A stretch of DNA of 64,000 bases, taken from NCBI GenBank assembly GCA_030652035.1, contig JAUSBJ010000009.1, positions 210,587-274,586 of the forward strand, in the 5' to 3' direction. Shown one piece after another: positions 24,915-33,929 of this stretch (the stretch's first letter is position 1; the number at the start of each line of letters is the position of its first letter). The DNA is from Sulfurimicrobium sp. (GTDB taxonomy: Bacteria > Pseudomonadota > Gammaproteobacteria > Burkholderiales > Sulfuricellaceae). A model generated the notes under the pieces. The model was not told the DNA's origin. It saw only the letters and a list, made by a program, of their open reading frames with translations, and did no database searches. Position numbers and translations under genes: made by a program.

Positions 24915-25391
24915 CTACGGCGTCATCCCTGCGTTGGGATAGTCGGCGCAAGCCTTGCCCGCCTGTGCCAGGTAGGCATCGCGCCGGTCGAATGCCTTGA
25001 GCTCGTGAGCCGCGCGGGCGGCGATCAGGGCATTTAATTCCGGCGTCTCGCCCAGTTCAAGCGCATGGGCAGCGTGTTTCTCGGCCGCCGCATAATTGCC
25101 GGCGGCAAAGTTCTGCATCCCTTCGGTCATTGCGCTGCGCGCCTTGTCCTGCTGCCTCTGCTCCTTGAAAGCGCGGACGTGGGCAGGCAGCCGGAGTACA
25201 CGGCGCGCTATGCGCAACAGGCCATAAGCGATGAAAAAGGCTGCCGCCAGCAGGGTAAGCAGGAGGTTGAGGCTCAACTCGATGCGGTAGGGCGGATAGA
25301 CCAGCAGCACATAGCCGGTATTGTGCGTCGCGGCTATGGTCAATGCCACGGCGAGAAGCAGGATGGCCAGGGTCCAGAACAGGGCTTTCAT
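24915..25391 (-). CDS. hemY: HemY-like membrane protein, C-terminally shortened
   Basis: 158 residues against the usual ~390-400. The two N-terminal helices (MKALFWTLAILLLAVALTIA; LSLNLLLTLLAAAFFIAYGL) and the first TPR-like segment (GMQNFAAGNYAAAEKHAAHA) are normal HemY. The protein then ends after about ACADYPNAGMTP, with most TPR repeats missing. It overlaps the hemX stop by 4 bp as in intact operons. The loss may be real truncation or a deletion joining this operon to the kinase locus. The 145 bp downstream hold no HemY-like continuation that I can see. Confidence 0.75.
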   Translation of the reverse strand: MKALFWTLAILLLAVALTIAATHNTGYVLLVYPPYRIELSLNLLLTLLAAAFFIAYGLLRIARRVLRLPAHVRAFKEQRQQDKARSAMTEGMQNFAAGNYAAAEKHAAHALELGETPELNALIAARAAHELKAFDRRDAYLAQAGKACADYPNAGMTP

Positions 25392-26437
25392 TTGCCGGCT
25401 TTTTCCCGTCCCAGCTTGAAGGTGCGCGCCGCATTCAGGCTGGCGGAGATGTCCGGCAGGTCGATGGAGAGGCGGCTCTGGCCAAGCTGCTTGATGTGGT
25501 TGAGCGCAACGTGGACGCTTTTGTCGCTGGTGTCGAAATAGCGATTCAGCCAGTCTTCAGCAGCCTTGATGTCAGCCTTGTAACTTGCCTCGTTGCGCTG
25601 CAGCAGGGCAAGGCGAGCCGAGAGCAGGCGCAGTCTCAGGTTCTCGCGCAGGAAATAAGCCTGCTCGGGCGGCAGGAGGGGCAGTTCGGATTTTTCCAGA
25701 TTCTGGATGCGCACCAGTTGCTTGAAATCCTCCCAGGCTTCCTCGCGCAGGCGCAGCCAGAAGCTCTCAGGCTGGGGTTGGCGCGGGGCGGGCTTTCCCG
25801 TTCCGCTCACGCGGCCCGGCAACAGCGGCAGATGCTCTACTTCCGCAGCCATGCTGTCGAGCCGCAGATTGAGGCCCGCCAGGTCGATCTGCGGCAGGGC
25901 CTGCAATTGCTCGATGTCCTTGTTGATTGCCTTGCGCAGCGTGAAGAACTGCGGCTGGTCCATGCGCTGCAGGCGACTCTCCGCAGTTTGCAATGCGATC
26001 AGCGCGCCCTGGACATTGCCGGCCAGTTGCAGTTGCTGGTTGGCTATGAGGAGCATCTGTTCGATTTCGGACAGTACCCACTCGTCGCGGTTACGCGACA
26101 TTTGCTGATACAGCTCTTCTACCGCCAGCTGGTGGCTCTCGGATTCGGCCATTTTCTGCGCCAGCAGGTCAAGTTTGGCCTGGGCTTCGCGCACGGTTTC
26201 CTGGGTCTGGCGAGCAAGGATTCCGCTTTCCTTGCTGTGCGCTTCGAATTCGGCCAGACGGCGGCCCAGGTTCAATTCCAGTTGCATATCCCGCTGGCGC
26301 GAGTCGAGCCAGTGCCAGCCGAGCAGTAGCAGCGCCAGCAAGCTGAACAGCAGGGATAAACGAAGCCACCATGGCGCCTGTCCTGTCGCTGGCGCATCCT
26401 GGGCCGGAATTGTTGGCGTTGTGTCTTTATCGTTCAT
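25388..26437 (-). CDS. hemX: HemX, uroporphyrinogen-III C-methyltransferase-like membrane protein
   Basis: 349 residues from the ATG at 26437, which overlaps the hemD stop (ATGA); an ATG six codons upstream is possible. A short Pro/Asp-rich cytoplasmic start precedes one transmembrane helix (LRLSLLFSLLALLLLGWHWL), then a long helical, coiled-coil periplasmic domain (ELNLGRRLAEFEAHSKESG, VLSEIEQMLLIANQQLQLAG). Despite its usual name, this family has no SAM-binding methylase domain. Its role in haem synthesis is unclear, and it is conserved in hemCDXY operons. Confidence 0.9.
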   Translation of the reverse strand: MNDKDTTPTIPAQDAPATGQAPWWLRLSLLFSLLALLLLGWHWLDSRQRDMQLELNLGRRLAEFEAHSKESGILARQTQETVREAQAKLDLLAQKMAESESHQLAVEELYQQMSRNRDEWVLSEIEQMLLIANQQLQLAGNVQGALIALQTAESRLQRMDQPQFFTLRKAINKDIEQLQALPQIDLAGLNLRLDSMAAEVEHLPLLPGRVSGTGKPAPRQPQPESFWLRLREEAWEDFKQLVRIQNLEKSELPLLPPEQAYFLRENLRLRLLSARLALLQRNEASYKADIKAAEDWLNRYFDTSDKSVHVALNHIKQLGQSRLSIDLPDISASLNAARTFKLGREKAGK

Positions 26438-27213
26438 GAATTGCGGAGTTTCCATTCGCTCAAACCTGCAACCAAACCCTCATCTCCCGGCAGCGTCACA
26501 ATAACCTGCGTCAGGCCCATTTCATGCGCGATCTGTGCAATTCGTTGATGGGGCACGAAGAGCGGAGTTTTTTTCAGCCATTGTTGCCCAAGTTTACCCA
26601 GCAGATCAAACAGATTGTGCAGGCTCTCGCCGCTGGTGGCCGTGATGGCATGGATTTCGCCACGCGCCCAGCGGTGCAACAGGGGCGCGGTGTCGATGCT
26701 GGGTTTGCAGCGCCGGTAGCATTCGGCGTATTCGAGCGTTGCGCCGCGCGAAATCAGGGCGTCGCCCAGGACTTCGCGCCCCCCCTCGCCGCGAAAAATG
26801 ACCACTTTCTTGCCGTGCATGTCCTGGAACTGGGGCAGGGCGAGCAGGCCTTCGCTGTCGAACTGTTTTTCGGGCGCGACAATCTGGGTGATGCCGCAGT
26901 GCTGCAACTCCTTTTTGCTGCCTTTCCCAATGGCCGCGATCATTAATTGCGGGGGCAGTTGGCGTTGCGCGCGAATCAGGTTGAGTGCCTTGCTCACCGC
27001 ATTGGGGCTGATGAAAATCGCTACGTCGAATTCATCCAGACGGGCGATCAAGGCATTGAGCGGGCGCAGATCCCCGGCATCCTGAATTTCCAGCACCGGG
27101 AACAGGATTGCCTCGCCGCCCGCGCCGGCGATCAACTGCGCCAGGTTTTGCGCCTGATGGATGGGCCGTGTCACCACCACGCCCATGCCCTCGAGAGGCG
27201 AAGCGTCAACCAT
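26434..27213 (-). CDS. hemD: Uroporphyrinogen-III synthase HemD
   Basis: 259 residues. HemD closes hydroxymethylbilane to uroporphyrinogen III with inversion of ring D. The family is poorly conserved, but the two-lobed pattern is visible: VVVTRPIHQAQNLAQLI, FISPNAVSKAL, IAAIGKGSKKEL, FRGEGGREVLGDAL and ITATSGESLHNLFDLL. The start overlaps the hemC stop as TAATG, and the end overlaps hemX as ATGA. Confidence 0.92.
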   Translation of the reverse strand: MVDASPLEGMGVVVTRPIHQAQNLAQLIAGAGGEAILFPVLEIQDAGDLRPLNALIARLDEFDVAIFISPNAVSKALNLIRAQRQLPPQLMIAAIGKGSKKELQHCGITQIVAPEKQFDSEGLLALPQFQDMHGKKVVIFRGEGGREVLGDALISRGATLEYAECYRRCKPSIDTAPLLHRWARGEIHAITATSGESLHNLFDLLGKLGQQWLKKTPLFVPHQRIAQIAHEMGLTQVIVTLPGDEGLVAGLSEWKLRNS

Positions 27214-28136
27214 TAGATGGCGAGTTCGGCGAGAATTTTGTCCGCGCCGCGCGCGATCAGGCGTTGGCCCATCTGGGCGCCGAGTTGCTCGGCATCAGCA
27301 GGCTTGCCGCGCACTTCGTCGCGTACCATGCGCTGGCCGTCGATGCTCGCCACAAAACCGCGCAGGTGAAGCTCGCCGTTCGCGATCTGGGCAAAACCGC
27401 CCAGCGGCACCTGGCAACTGCCTTGCAAGGCGCGGCTCATGGCACGTTCTGCCGCGACGCAGGCGGCGCTCTCCGCATGGTGCAGCGGCGCCAGCAGTTG
27501 CACCAGATCATCGCGCCCTTCGCGGCACTCGATGCCGAGCGCGCCCTGTCCTACGGCGGGCAGGCTTTGTTCCGGCTCGATCAGCGCGGCGATGCGGTGG
27601 CCCAGTTCCAGCCGCTTGAGCCCGGCAGCCGCCAGGATGATGGCGGCAAACTGGCCTTCGTCCAGCTTGCGCAGCCGGGTCTGCACGTTGCCGCGCAAGG
27701 GTTCGATCTTGAGGTGGGGAAAGCGCGCTCGCAACTGGCATTCACGGCGCAGGCTGGAGGTGCCGACCACGCTGCCTTCGGGCAGGGCTTCGAGATTGGG
27801 GTATTGGTTGGACACGAAAGCATCCCGCGGGTCCTCGCGCTCACCGGTGGCAGCCAGCATGAAACCGGGCGGCAGGGTCATCGGCACGTCTTTCATCGAA
27901 TGCACCGCGATGTCGGCGCGGCCTTCTTCCAGCGCCTGTTCAAGCTCCTTGACGAACAGGCCCTTGCCGCCGATCTTTGCCAGCGGCGAGTTGAGTATCT
28001 GGTCGCCAGTGGTGGTCATGCCCAATATTTGCACGTCCAATTGTGGATATAATGTCTGCAGGCGGCCTTGGATATGATGAGCCTGCCACATTGCCAAGGC
28101 GCTTTCGCGCGACGCGATGATAAGAGTGTTTTTCAA
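27213..28136 (-). CDS. hemC: Porphobilinogen deaminase HemC
   Basis: 307 residues. It polymerises four porphobilinogens into hydroxymethylbilane. The start [18 protein letters not shown], the dipyrromethane-binding region, and [19 protein letters not shown] are diagnostic; the cofactor cysteine is in [20 protein letters not shown]. The initiation codon appears to be TTG at 28136: no ATG or GTG occurs in frame before a stop further upstream. The divergent thioredoxin-like gene starts only 18 bp away, so each promoter must lie in the other gene. Confidence 0.95.
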   Translation of the reverse strand: MKNTLIIASRESALAMWQAHHIQGRLQTLYPQLDVQILGMTTTGDQILNSPLAKIGGKGLFVKELEQALEEGRADIAVHSMKDVPMTLPPGFMLAATGEREDPRDAFVSNQYPNLEALPEGSVVGTSSLRRECQLRARFPHLKIEPLRGNVQTRLRKLDEGQFAAIILAAAGLKRLELGHRIAALIEPEQSLPAVGQGALGIECREGRDDLVQLLAPLHHAESAACVAAERAMSRALQGSCQVPLGGFAQIANGELHLRGFVASIDGQRMVRDEVRGKPADAEQLGAQMGQRLIARGADKILAELAI

Positions 28137-28154
28137 AAGGGGTACCTGCGCAAA

Positions 28155-28664
28155 ATGGTAATTAAGCGTTTATTTTCAAAGGTCGTGGCGACCAGCTTAG
28201 GGCTGGCTAGTTTAGCATGGTTCAGCATGGCTGGCGCGGCGAACCCGCTGGACGAGATCCTCTCGGCAACGGATTTGACGCGCGAAGCGTCCGTTGCCCA
28301 AAACAGGCAAGTGCCGATCCTGATTCTTTTCACCTCCCCGAAGTGCGCATATTGCGAGCGCGTGAAGCAGGAGTTTCTGCTTCCAATGCAGCGTAATCCC
28401 GAGTATGCGGACAAGGTTATCCTGCGCCAGATCGAGTTTCAGGACCGGACCAGGCTGGTGGATTTCTCCGGTAAAATCACTACCCCCGCCCGGTTTTCCC
28501 GGCAGCAGAAAGTTCGGCTGACGCCGACCGTCAAGCTCTTCGATGCCGCCGGACATTCGCTTGCCGATCCGCTGGTTGGCCTGACCACGCCGGATTTCTA
28601 TGGCGTTTACCTCGATCGGGCGATTGACGAAGCGCTGACGAAGATTCGCGCGCCATCCAAATAG
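28155..28664 (+). CDS. Periplasmic thioredoxin-fold protein (SoxW/DsbD-gamma-like)
   Basis: 169 residues from [20 protein letters not shown], a signal peptide ending near AGAA. A thioredoxin-like domain follows with a redox CxxC in [16 protein letters not shown] and the cis-proline in [14 protein letters not shown]. SoxW-like proteins reduce periplasmic cysteines, for example in sulfur oxidation or cytochrome maturation; no Sox or Ccm gene is nearby, so the substrate is unknown. An upstream in-frame extension overlaps hemC and is rejected. Confidence 0.82.
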   Translation: MVIKRLFSKVVATSLGLASLAWFSMAGAANPLDEILSATDLTREASVAQNRQVPILILFTSPKCAYCERVKQEFLLPMQRNPEYADKVILRQIEFQDRTRLVDFSGKITTPARFSRQQKVRLTPTVKLFDAAGHSLADPLVGLTTPDFYGVYLDRAIDEALTKIRAPSK

Positions 28665-28787
28665 ACGGCAAGCCTGCTTCACCTCTCGCCATCATCTTGC
28701 GCCCTGACGGACAAACCGGGTTTAAGTTTAGTCATAGCCAGATTGACCTTCTGCCGAATAATCGGTATGCTTCCGGCTGCTCGAAAC

Positions 28788-28880
28788 GGAGAGATGGCCG
28801 AGTGGTCGAAGGTACTCCCCTGCTAAGGGAGCGTAGGGTTTATAGCCTTACCGAGGGTTCGAATCCCTCTCTCTCCGCCA
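28788..28880 (+). tRNA. tRNA-Ser (GCT anticodon)
   Basis: 93 nt including encoded CCA. The acceptor stem GGAGAGA pairs with TCTCTCC. The anticodon arm CTCCCCT-GCT-AAGGGAG puts GCT at 28822-28824, reading AGC/AGU. A long variable arm (about 28835-28851) is as expected for serine. The T-arm is GAGGGTTCGAATCCCTC. It is followed by a strong hairpin terminator. Confidence 0.96.
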
Positions 28881-28889
28881 GAAACACAT

Positions 28890-28917
28890 AAAAAGCCCAC
28901 GCAACGTGGGCTTTTTT
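28890..28917 (+). terminator. Rho-independent terminator of tRNA-Ser
   Basis: AAAAAGCCCACG-CAA-CGTGGGCTTTTTT forms a perfect GC-rich stem with a T-tract, ten bases after the tRNA CCA end. The A-tract on the 5' side makes it usable in both directions. Confidence 0.92.
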
Positions 28918-29072
28918 CATTTGATTCCGTTTTGCTTTCGTGCCCATTTCCTTCCGCTTATGGCCGGTGCGATCCGTATTGCAGTCCGTGTTGGAATCAT
29001 TTAACCTGAATTTGAGTTTGGTTAACCCAATGACATGGATGTGAACAATTCCCCCCCCATGCGGGTCTCTGA

Positions 29073-29090
29073 GCCTCAACCATTTGAGGC
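29073..29090 (+). promoter_or_regulatory. GCCTCAA-N4-TTGAGGC palindrome upstream of the hybrid kinase
   Basis: A perfect 7+7 bp inverted repeat 120 bp upstream of the TTG start of the PAS kinase, within a 292-bp gap after the tRNA terminator that is otherwise without recognised features. It may be an operator or a small hairpin. Confidence 0.35.
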
Positions 29091-29209
29091 GAGTTGCCTG
29101 ATCGTATCTTAAAGTGGGAAGTGGGACGATACTCGACTTTTGTGCTGAGAAGTGTGGCCGTTGCCTGGGTTTCAAAGGGCAGGGTGGAAACGAACCTAAG
29201 GAGGTCGCA

Positions 29210-31939
29210 TTGCAGGAACCCGCATTTCCCGCCGACGAAGCGCATCGAATTGAGGTGTTGCGCGCGCTGCATATTCTGGATACGCCTCCAGAGGAGCGCT
29301 TTGACCGCATCACCCGCGTGGCCCAGCGCTTGTTTGATGTGCCTGTTGCCCTGGTTTCCCTGGTGGATGCAGACCGGCAATGGTTCAAATCCTGCCAGGG
29401 GCTGAGCGCAAGCGAGACGCCGCGCTCCATTTCCTTCTGTGGTCACGCCATTCTCAGCAGTGACACCCTGGTGGTTGCCAATGCCCTGGACGACCCGCGT
29501 TTTGCCGACAATCCGCTGGTTACCGGGGCTCCGCACATTCGCTTTTATGCCGGACGTCCGCTCAAGGCCGCCGATGGTAGCCGGCTTGGGACCTTATGCA
29601 TTATTGACTACAAACCCCGGCACTTCTCGCCCGACATGCTGGCCTCGCTGGCGGATCTCGCGGGCAGCGTGGAACGGGAACTGAATCTGCACATGCTGGC
29701 GGAAGCAAACGTCAGTATCGATGCAGGCCGCCAACTATTGCAGGCAGTGCTGGAGAGCGTCCTTGATGGCATTATCACCATCAACGCTCAGGGCATCATG
29801 GCATCGTTCAATCGTGCCGCCGGGCGTATTTTCGGTTATACCGCGGAAGAAGTGATCGGGCGTAATGTCATGATGCTCATGCCGGAGCCTTATCACAGCG
29901 AGCATGATGGCTACCTGCACAATTTTCTTAGCACCGGCAAGAAAAAGATTATTGGAATCGGCCGTGAAGTCACTGGCCTGCGCAAGGATGGATCTACCTT
30001 TCCCATGGAGCTGGCTGTCAGCCAAATGGAGGTTGACGGAGAGTCCATGTTTACCGGCATTGTGCGTGACATTACCGACCGCAAGAGAGCCGAAGCGGCC
30101 ATCAAGGCCAGCGAGACACGTATCCGAACGCTGGTCGACACCATAGTCGACGGCATTATCGTGATTGATGCCAAAGGCAGCATCCAGACGCTGAACCCGG
30201 CGGCAGTGAGGCTGTTCGGTTATGCGCCGGATGAAGTGCAGGGGAAAAACGTCAAGATGCTGATGCCGGAACCCTATGCCCATGAGCACGATGGCTACCT
30301 GCACAACTACCTGTCCACCGGAAAGAAAAAGATCATCGGAATCGGCCGTGAAGTCACCGGCCTGCGCAAGGATGGATCGACTTTCCCCATGGAACTGTCG
30401 GTCAGTGAAATGGAGGTTGACGGCGAGCGCCTGTTCAACGGTATCGTGCGCGACATCACCGAGCGCAAGAAAACGGAGCGTTTGAAAAGCGAATTTGTAT
30501 CCACGGTGAGTCACGAGTTGCGCACGCCGCTGACCTCCATCCGGGGGTCGCTGGGCCTGGTGGCGGGCGGCGTGGCGGGCGAATTGTCGCCCCAGGCCAA
30601 GAGCCTGATCGATATCGCCTACAAGAATAGCGAGCGATTGGTGGGGCTGATCAGCGACTTGCTCGATGTGGAAAAAATCGAGTCGGGCAAGATGAAATTC
30701 GACCTCACGCCATTGCGCCTGATGAATATGATCGATCAAAGCGTGCAGGCCAACCAGGGTTATGCGCAGCAGCATGCTGTTCGCTTCGAGGTGATGCAGC
30801 GGGTTCCAGAAACCATCCAGGCGGTGGTTGATGAGATGCGTTTGATGCAGGTGCTCTCCAACCTTTTGTCCAATGCCGTGAAGTTTTCATCCCAGGGTGG
30901 CGTAGTCGAGATTGCCGTGACGCGGAACAGCGGTCGTATTCGCGTCAGTGTGCGGGATCATGGACCGGGTATCCCGCTGGAATTCCAGACACGCATATTT
31001 CAGAAATTCTCGCAGGCGGATTCCTCCGACACTCGGCAAAAGGGCGGCACCGGACTGGGTCTCAGCATTTCCAAGGCAATTGTCGAGCAGATGCATGGAA
31101 AGATCGGTTTCGAGACCCGGGAGGGCGAGGGGGCAACCTTCTGGTTCGAGTTGGCGGAGTGGAGCGGTGAACCCGAGAACCTTGCTCCGGCAAGCTGTGT
31201 GGCGTCTCAGCAAATATCCAATATCCTGATTTGTGAGGATGATCCGGATGTGGCTACCTTGCTGGCGCTGATGTTGCGAGAGGCCGGCTACGAGCCGGAT
31301 ATCGTACATGATGCCGAACAAGCGAAGGTGATGCTGGCAAGCCACAGCTACGCTGCCCTCACGCTGGATCTCAAGCTCCCGGGGCAGAGTGGGGCGGAGT
31401 TGATTCGCGAACTGCGGGCCGATCCGGTCACGGCGAATTTGCCCATCGTGGTGGTTTCCGGAAAAATGGAGCAGGGCAAGGCGGAAATCAGTGGCGGTTT
31501 CAGTGTCTCGGACTGGCTGGGGAAACCTATCGAGCAGCAGCACCTGCTTGAAGCGCTGCACAGCGCCATCCATCGGCTGGGAGATAATCGGGCGACAATC
31601 CTGCATGTGGAGGACGATCCGGACCTGCGCCAAGTGGTGGCTACCTTGTCGCGTGACATTGCCGATTGTGATTTTGCGGCCACGGTCGCCGAGGCGGCGG
31701 ACAAGATCGCGGCACAGCGATATGATTTGGTCATCCTGGATCTGGGCATGCCGGATCAATCCGGGTGGCATGTGCTGGAATATCTGCGGCAATGCCGGCC
31801 GCAGCCGCCGGTGCTGGTATTTTCCGGACAGAAATTGTCGAAGGAAGAGTCTGCTCGAGTCGCTTCTGTGCTGGTCAAGTCTCAAACCAGCAATGCTGAG
31901 CTGCTTGAGACGATCCGGGCGCTGGTGCGGAAAATGTGA
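29210..31939 (+). CDS. Hybrid histidine kinase: GAF, two FixL-like PAS, kinase, two receivers
   Basis: 909 residues from TTG at 29210, chosen because AAGGAGGT sits five bases upstream. The GAF domain is about 10-160. Two nearly identical PAS domains (about 175-290 and 303-418) each carry the FixL pattern MPEPY..EHDGYL..(F/Y)LSTGKKKIIGIGR. H232/R252 and H360/R380 correspond to the haem-ligand His and O2-gating Arg of FixL by 20-residue spacing. HisKA has H435 (STVSHELRTPLTS). The HATPase and two C-terminal receiver domains (ICEDDPD..., HVEDDPD...) follow. No transmembrane segment, so it is a cytosolic sensor of oxygen or redox (inferred). A CheY-like gene follows on the same strand. Confidence 0.93.
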   Translation: MQEPAFPADEAHRIEVLRALHILDTPPEERFDRITRVAQRLFDVPVALVSLVDADRQWFKSCQGLSASETPRSISFCGHAILSSDTLVVANALDDPRFADNPLVTGAPHIRFYAGRPLKAADGSRLGTLCIIDYKPRHFSPDMLASLADLAGSVERELNLHMLAEANVSIDAGRQLLQAVLESVLDGIITINAQGIMASFNRAAGRIFGYTAEEVIGRNVMMLMPEPYHSEHDGYLHNFLSTGKKKIIGIGREVTGLRKDGSTFPMELAVSQMEVDGESMFTGIVRDITDRKRAEAAIKASETRIRTLVDTIVDGIIVIDAKGSIQTLNPAAVRLFGYAPDEVQGKNVKMLMPEPYAHEHDGYLHNYLSTGKKKIIGIGREVTGLRKDGSTFPMELSVSEMEVDGERLFNGIVRDITERKKTERLKSEFVSTVSHELRTPLTSIRGSLGLVAGGVAGELSPQAKSLIDIAYKNSERLVGLISDLLDVEKIESGKMKFDLTPLRLMNMIDQSVQANQGYAQQHAVRFEVMQRVPETIQAVVDEMRLMQVLSNLLSNAVKFSSQGGVVEIAVTRNSGRIRVSVRDHGPGIPLEFQTRIFQKFSQADSSDTRQKGGTGLGLSISKAIVEQMHGKIGFETREGEGATFWFELAEWSGEPENLAPASCVASQQISNILICEDDPDVATLLALMLREAGYEPDIVHDAEQAKVMLASHSYAALTLDLKLPGQSGAELIRELRADPVTANLPIVVVSGKMEQGKAEISGGFSVSDWLGKPIEQQHLLEALHSAIHRLGDNRATILHVEDDPDLRQVVATLSRDIADCDFAATVAEAADKIAAQRYDLVILDLGMPDQSGWHVLEYLRQCRPQPPVLVFSGQKLSKEESARVASVLVKSQTSNAELLETIRALVRKM

Positions 31940-32003
31940 GGGGTTCAGTGACGGACTGGATGCGCCAGCCCGGTTTGTATGTTGTGGAATAAAGAGAATA
32001 ATC

Positions 32004-32396
32004 ATGGAATTGAAAAACATTTTGTACGTGGAAGACGAGCCGGACATCCAGGCGGTTGCGCGGCTGGCACTGGAGATGGTGGGTGGGTTTGCCGTCACCA
32101 TCTGTAGTTCTGGAGAGGAGGCGCTGGCCCAGTTTCCCGTGTCGAAACCGGATCTGATTTTAATGGATGTGATGATGCCTGGTATGGATGGGCCGACAAC
32201 ACTGAGTCATCTGCGCGAGTTGCCAGGTGCGAAGTTGACCCCGGCGATTTTCATGACAGCCAAGGTTCAGCCCGACGAGGTGGCGCACTACAAATCGCTC
32301 GGCGCACTGGGTGTGATCGCAAAACCTTTCGATCCCATGACCCTGTCCGAAACGATCCGTGGCATTTGGAATGAGTATCGTCAGTCTGCCATCTGA
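32004..32396 (+). CDS. CheY-like single-domain response regulator
   Basis: 130 residues, a receiver domain only. It has the acidic pair LYVEDEPDIQ, the phosphoacceptor aspartate in LILMDVMMPGMDGP, the conserved MTAK and the KPFDP lysine. With no output domain it must act by protein contact or phosphotransfer. It lies 64 bp after the hybrid kinase on the same strand and is the likely recipient of its phosphate. Longer in-frame extensions overlap the kinase gene and are rejected. Confidence 0.92.
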   Translation: MELKNILYVEDEPDIQAVARLALEMVGGFAVTICSSGEEALAQFPVSKPDLILMDVMMPGMDGPTTLSHLRELPGAKLTPAIFMTAKVQPDEVAHYKSLGALGVIAKPFDPMTLSETIRGIWNEYRQSAI

Positions 32397-32530
32397 CCCT
32401 CATCTCGCCGAGCGCCTTGCTGGCCATTCTGGACTGTATTATTTAAAAGCGTTAGAAAATGCCCGAGGGTTTTCTGCCGCGCAATAGTTGGCCAAATTTT
32501 TGTTGTACTGTTCCAATTAAGAAATGAGTC

Positions 32531-33487
32531 ATGAAAGTATCCAAGGAATCACTGCAGGAAAGCGTTACTCGTCAACGCGAAGCGTTGCTGGAGCTGTTGC
32601 AGGAGCCTCTGGGCCGCTTGGCTGAGGCCTGCTGCCCGGTGTGGGGCGAGCGTGAAAAGCTTAATGCCTTGCTGGGAGATGCGCTGAAGGCCTTGCCTTA
32701 CTGTAAACACCTTTATGCGCTTGACATCCATTCGATCCAGATCAGCGACAACGTCAGTCACGATGGATTGCTGGAGGGTTTTGGGCGGGATCGTTCAAAA
32801 CGGCCTTATATGAGCGAAGTCGAGCCCAGCGCGGGTTTTGTGCTCTCCGACGCCTACATCAGCCTGCGCGAACGGCGCCCCTCGCTGACCGCCATTCAGC
32901 TTGTGCGCAACAAGGAAGGCAAGGCTCTCGGCTTCATCGGCGCCTATTTCGGCCTGCGCGATCTGCCCCTGACGCGTGAACTTTACGAGGAGCCCCGCTA
33001 CTGGCGGCAGATCAAGGGCGATCCCTCGATTCGCGGCACGGTTTTCCACCAGACCCGCACAGAAAGCGAGATGGACCGGCAGATTGATACCGTGCTCGGC
33101 GTGGTATCGGAATTAATGCTCTATCACGGTGTATTTCATGTGAGTCTGCATTTTTCCAGCAGCCGCGCCATCATCTGGCTGGTTAAAGATCCATACCGCT
33201 ACCGCTTGCTGGATATCAACGAACTGATTGATCCGGATACCTGCCTGGCCTATCCCCGCAATCCATATCCGGCGGATGCGCTGGTTCCCCCAGACCAGAT
33301 CCGGGAGGTGCTGGAGGCCTTCCGGGGCTTGCGTCTGATGGATGAGATGTTTTATCTGCGTTCCGGCGCCTTGAATATTTTCAATGGCATCGTGGGCCTG
33401 ACATTTTCTTGCGACGGTTCGCACTACATTCCCTATGATGAATTCCTGAAGATGGACGATAATTTCTGGATAGGAGCCCAGCAGTGA
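32531..33487 (+). CDS. PDC/Cache-like sensor-domain protein without membrane anchor (paralogue 1)
   Basis: 318 residues. The central part (ISDNVSHDGLLEGFGRDRSK, RPYMSEVEPSAGFVLSDAYI) shows the PDC-sensor pattern of ligand-binding Cache domains. No signal peptide or transmembrane helix is visible, which is unusual because most Cache domains are periplasmic. The C-terminal half (FHVSLHFSSSRAIIWLVKDP, LNIFNGIVGLTFSCDGSHYI) has no known assignment. A paralogue of similar length lies at 58177-59112. It follows the PAS kinase and CheY-like gene, so a signalling role is likely. Confidence 0.75.
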   Translation: MKVSKESLQESVTRQREALLELLQEPLGRLAEACCPVWGEREKLNALLGDALKALPYCKHLYALDIHSIQISDNVSHDGLLEGFGRDRSKRPYMSEVEPSAGFVLSDAYISLRERRPSLTAIQLVRNKEGKALGFIGAYFGLRDLPLTRELYEEPRYWRQIKGDPSIRGTVFHQTRTESEMDRQIDTVLGVVSELMLYHGVFHVSLHFSSSRAIIWLVKDPYRYRLLDINELIDPDTCLAYPRNPYPADALVPPDQIREVLEAFRGLRLMDEMFYLRSGALNIFNGIVGLTFSCDGSHYIPYDEFLKMDDNFWIGAQQ

Positions 33488-33516
33488 CAACGGCAATAAA
33501 TATCCGGAGCGTATGC

Positions 33517-33885
33517 ATGAAAGCGAAAGTGTGGGTTGCGGTGCTCGGTCTATTGTCGGCGACTCATGTTTTTGCTGCCGCGCAGGTGGAAGAGCGGGAA
33601 TTGAAGCGCAATGCGGTTGAGTCTGCGCAACTGAAAGCCGAGTTCGCGAGAAAGCAGGCGATAGATTCGGAGCAGCAGGTGCGGGCAGCAGAGCGGGAGG
33701 TGGCCGAGGCTGAACGTGCCGATCAGGAAGCGCGGCAGCGCGCCAGTGCCACCGCCAGCCGTCTCGAACAGGCAAGAGCCAGGCTAAGCCGGGCCCAAGC
33801 CAGCCGGGCAGCAGCCAGCGCGTCTTCGGAGCGTGCTGTGGATGAAGTAAACAAGGAATGGTCGCAGCGCGAGCGCCTGCAATAA
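33517..33885 (+). CDS. Secreted alpha-helical coiled-coil protein
   Basis: 122 residues. The signal peptide MKAKVWVAVLGLLSATHVFA ends with AAA, followed by a continuous Ala/Glu/Arg-rich helix (EVAEAERADQEARQRASATA, SRLEQARARLSRAQASRAAA). This is a coiled coil of low complexity. A GTG at 33484 overlapping the preceding stop would add 11 residues, but the ATG at 33517 gives a clean signal peptide. Function unknown; it may act in the envelope. It lies 29 bp after the PDC protein and could share its transcript. Confidence 0.7.
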   Translation: MKAKVWVAVLGLLSATHVFAAAQVEERELKRNAVESAQLKAEFARKQAIDSEQQVRAAEREVAEAERADQEARQRASATASRLEQARARLSRAQASRAAASASSERAVDEVNKEWSQRERLQ

Positions 33886-33929
33886 ATAGGCATTCAGGTC
33901 AGAACACAGCAGGATACTGCAACCCTACT

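Noticed and set aside
28840..29430. Minus-strand frame ending in AEREGFEPSVRL
   Set aside because: This phrase is the well-known false translation of the reverse strand of tRNA-Ser; the frame also opposes the kinase start.
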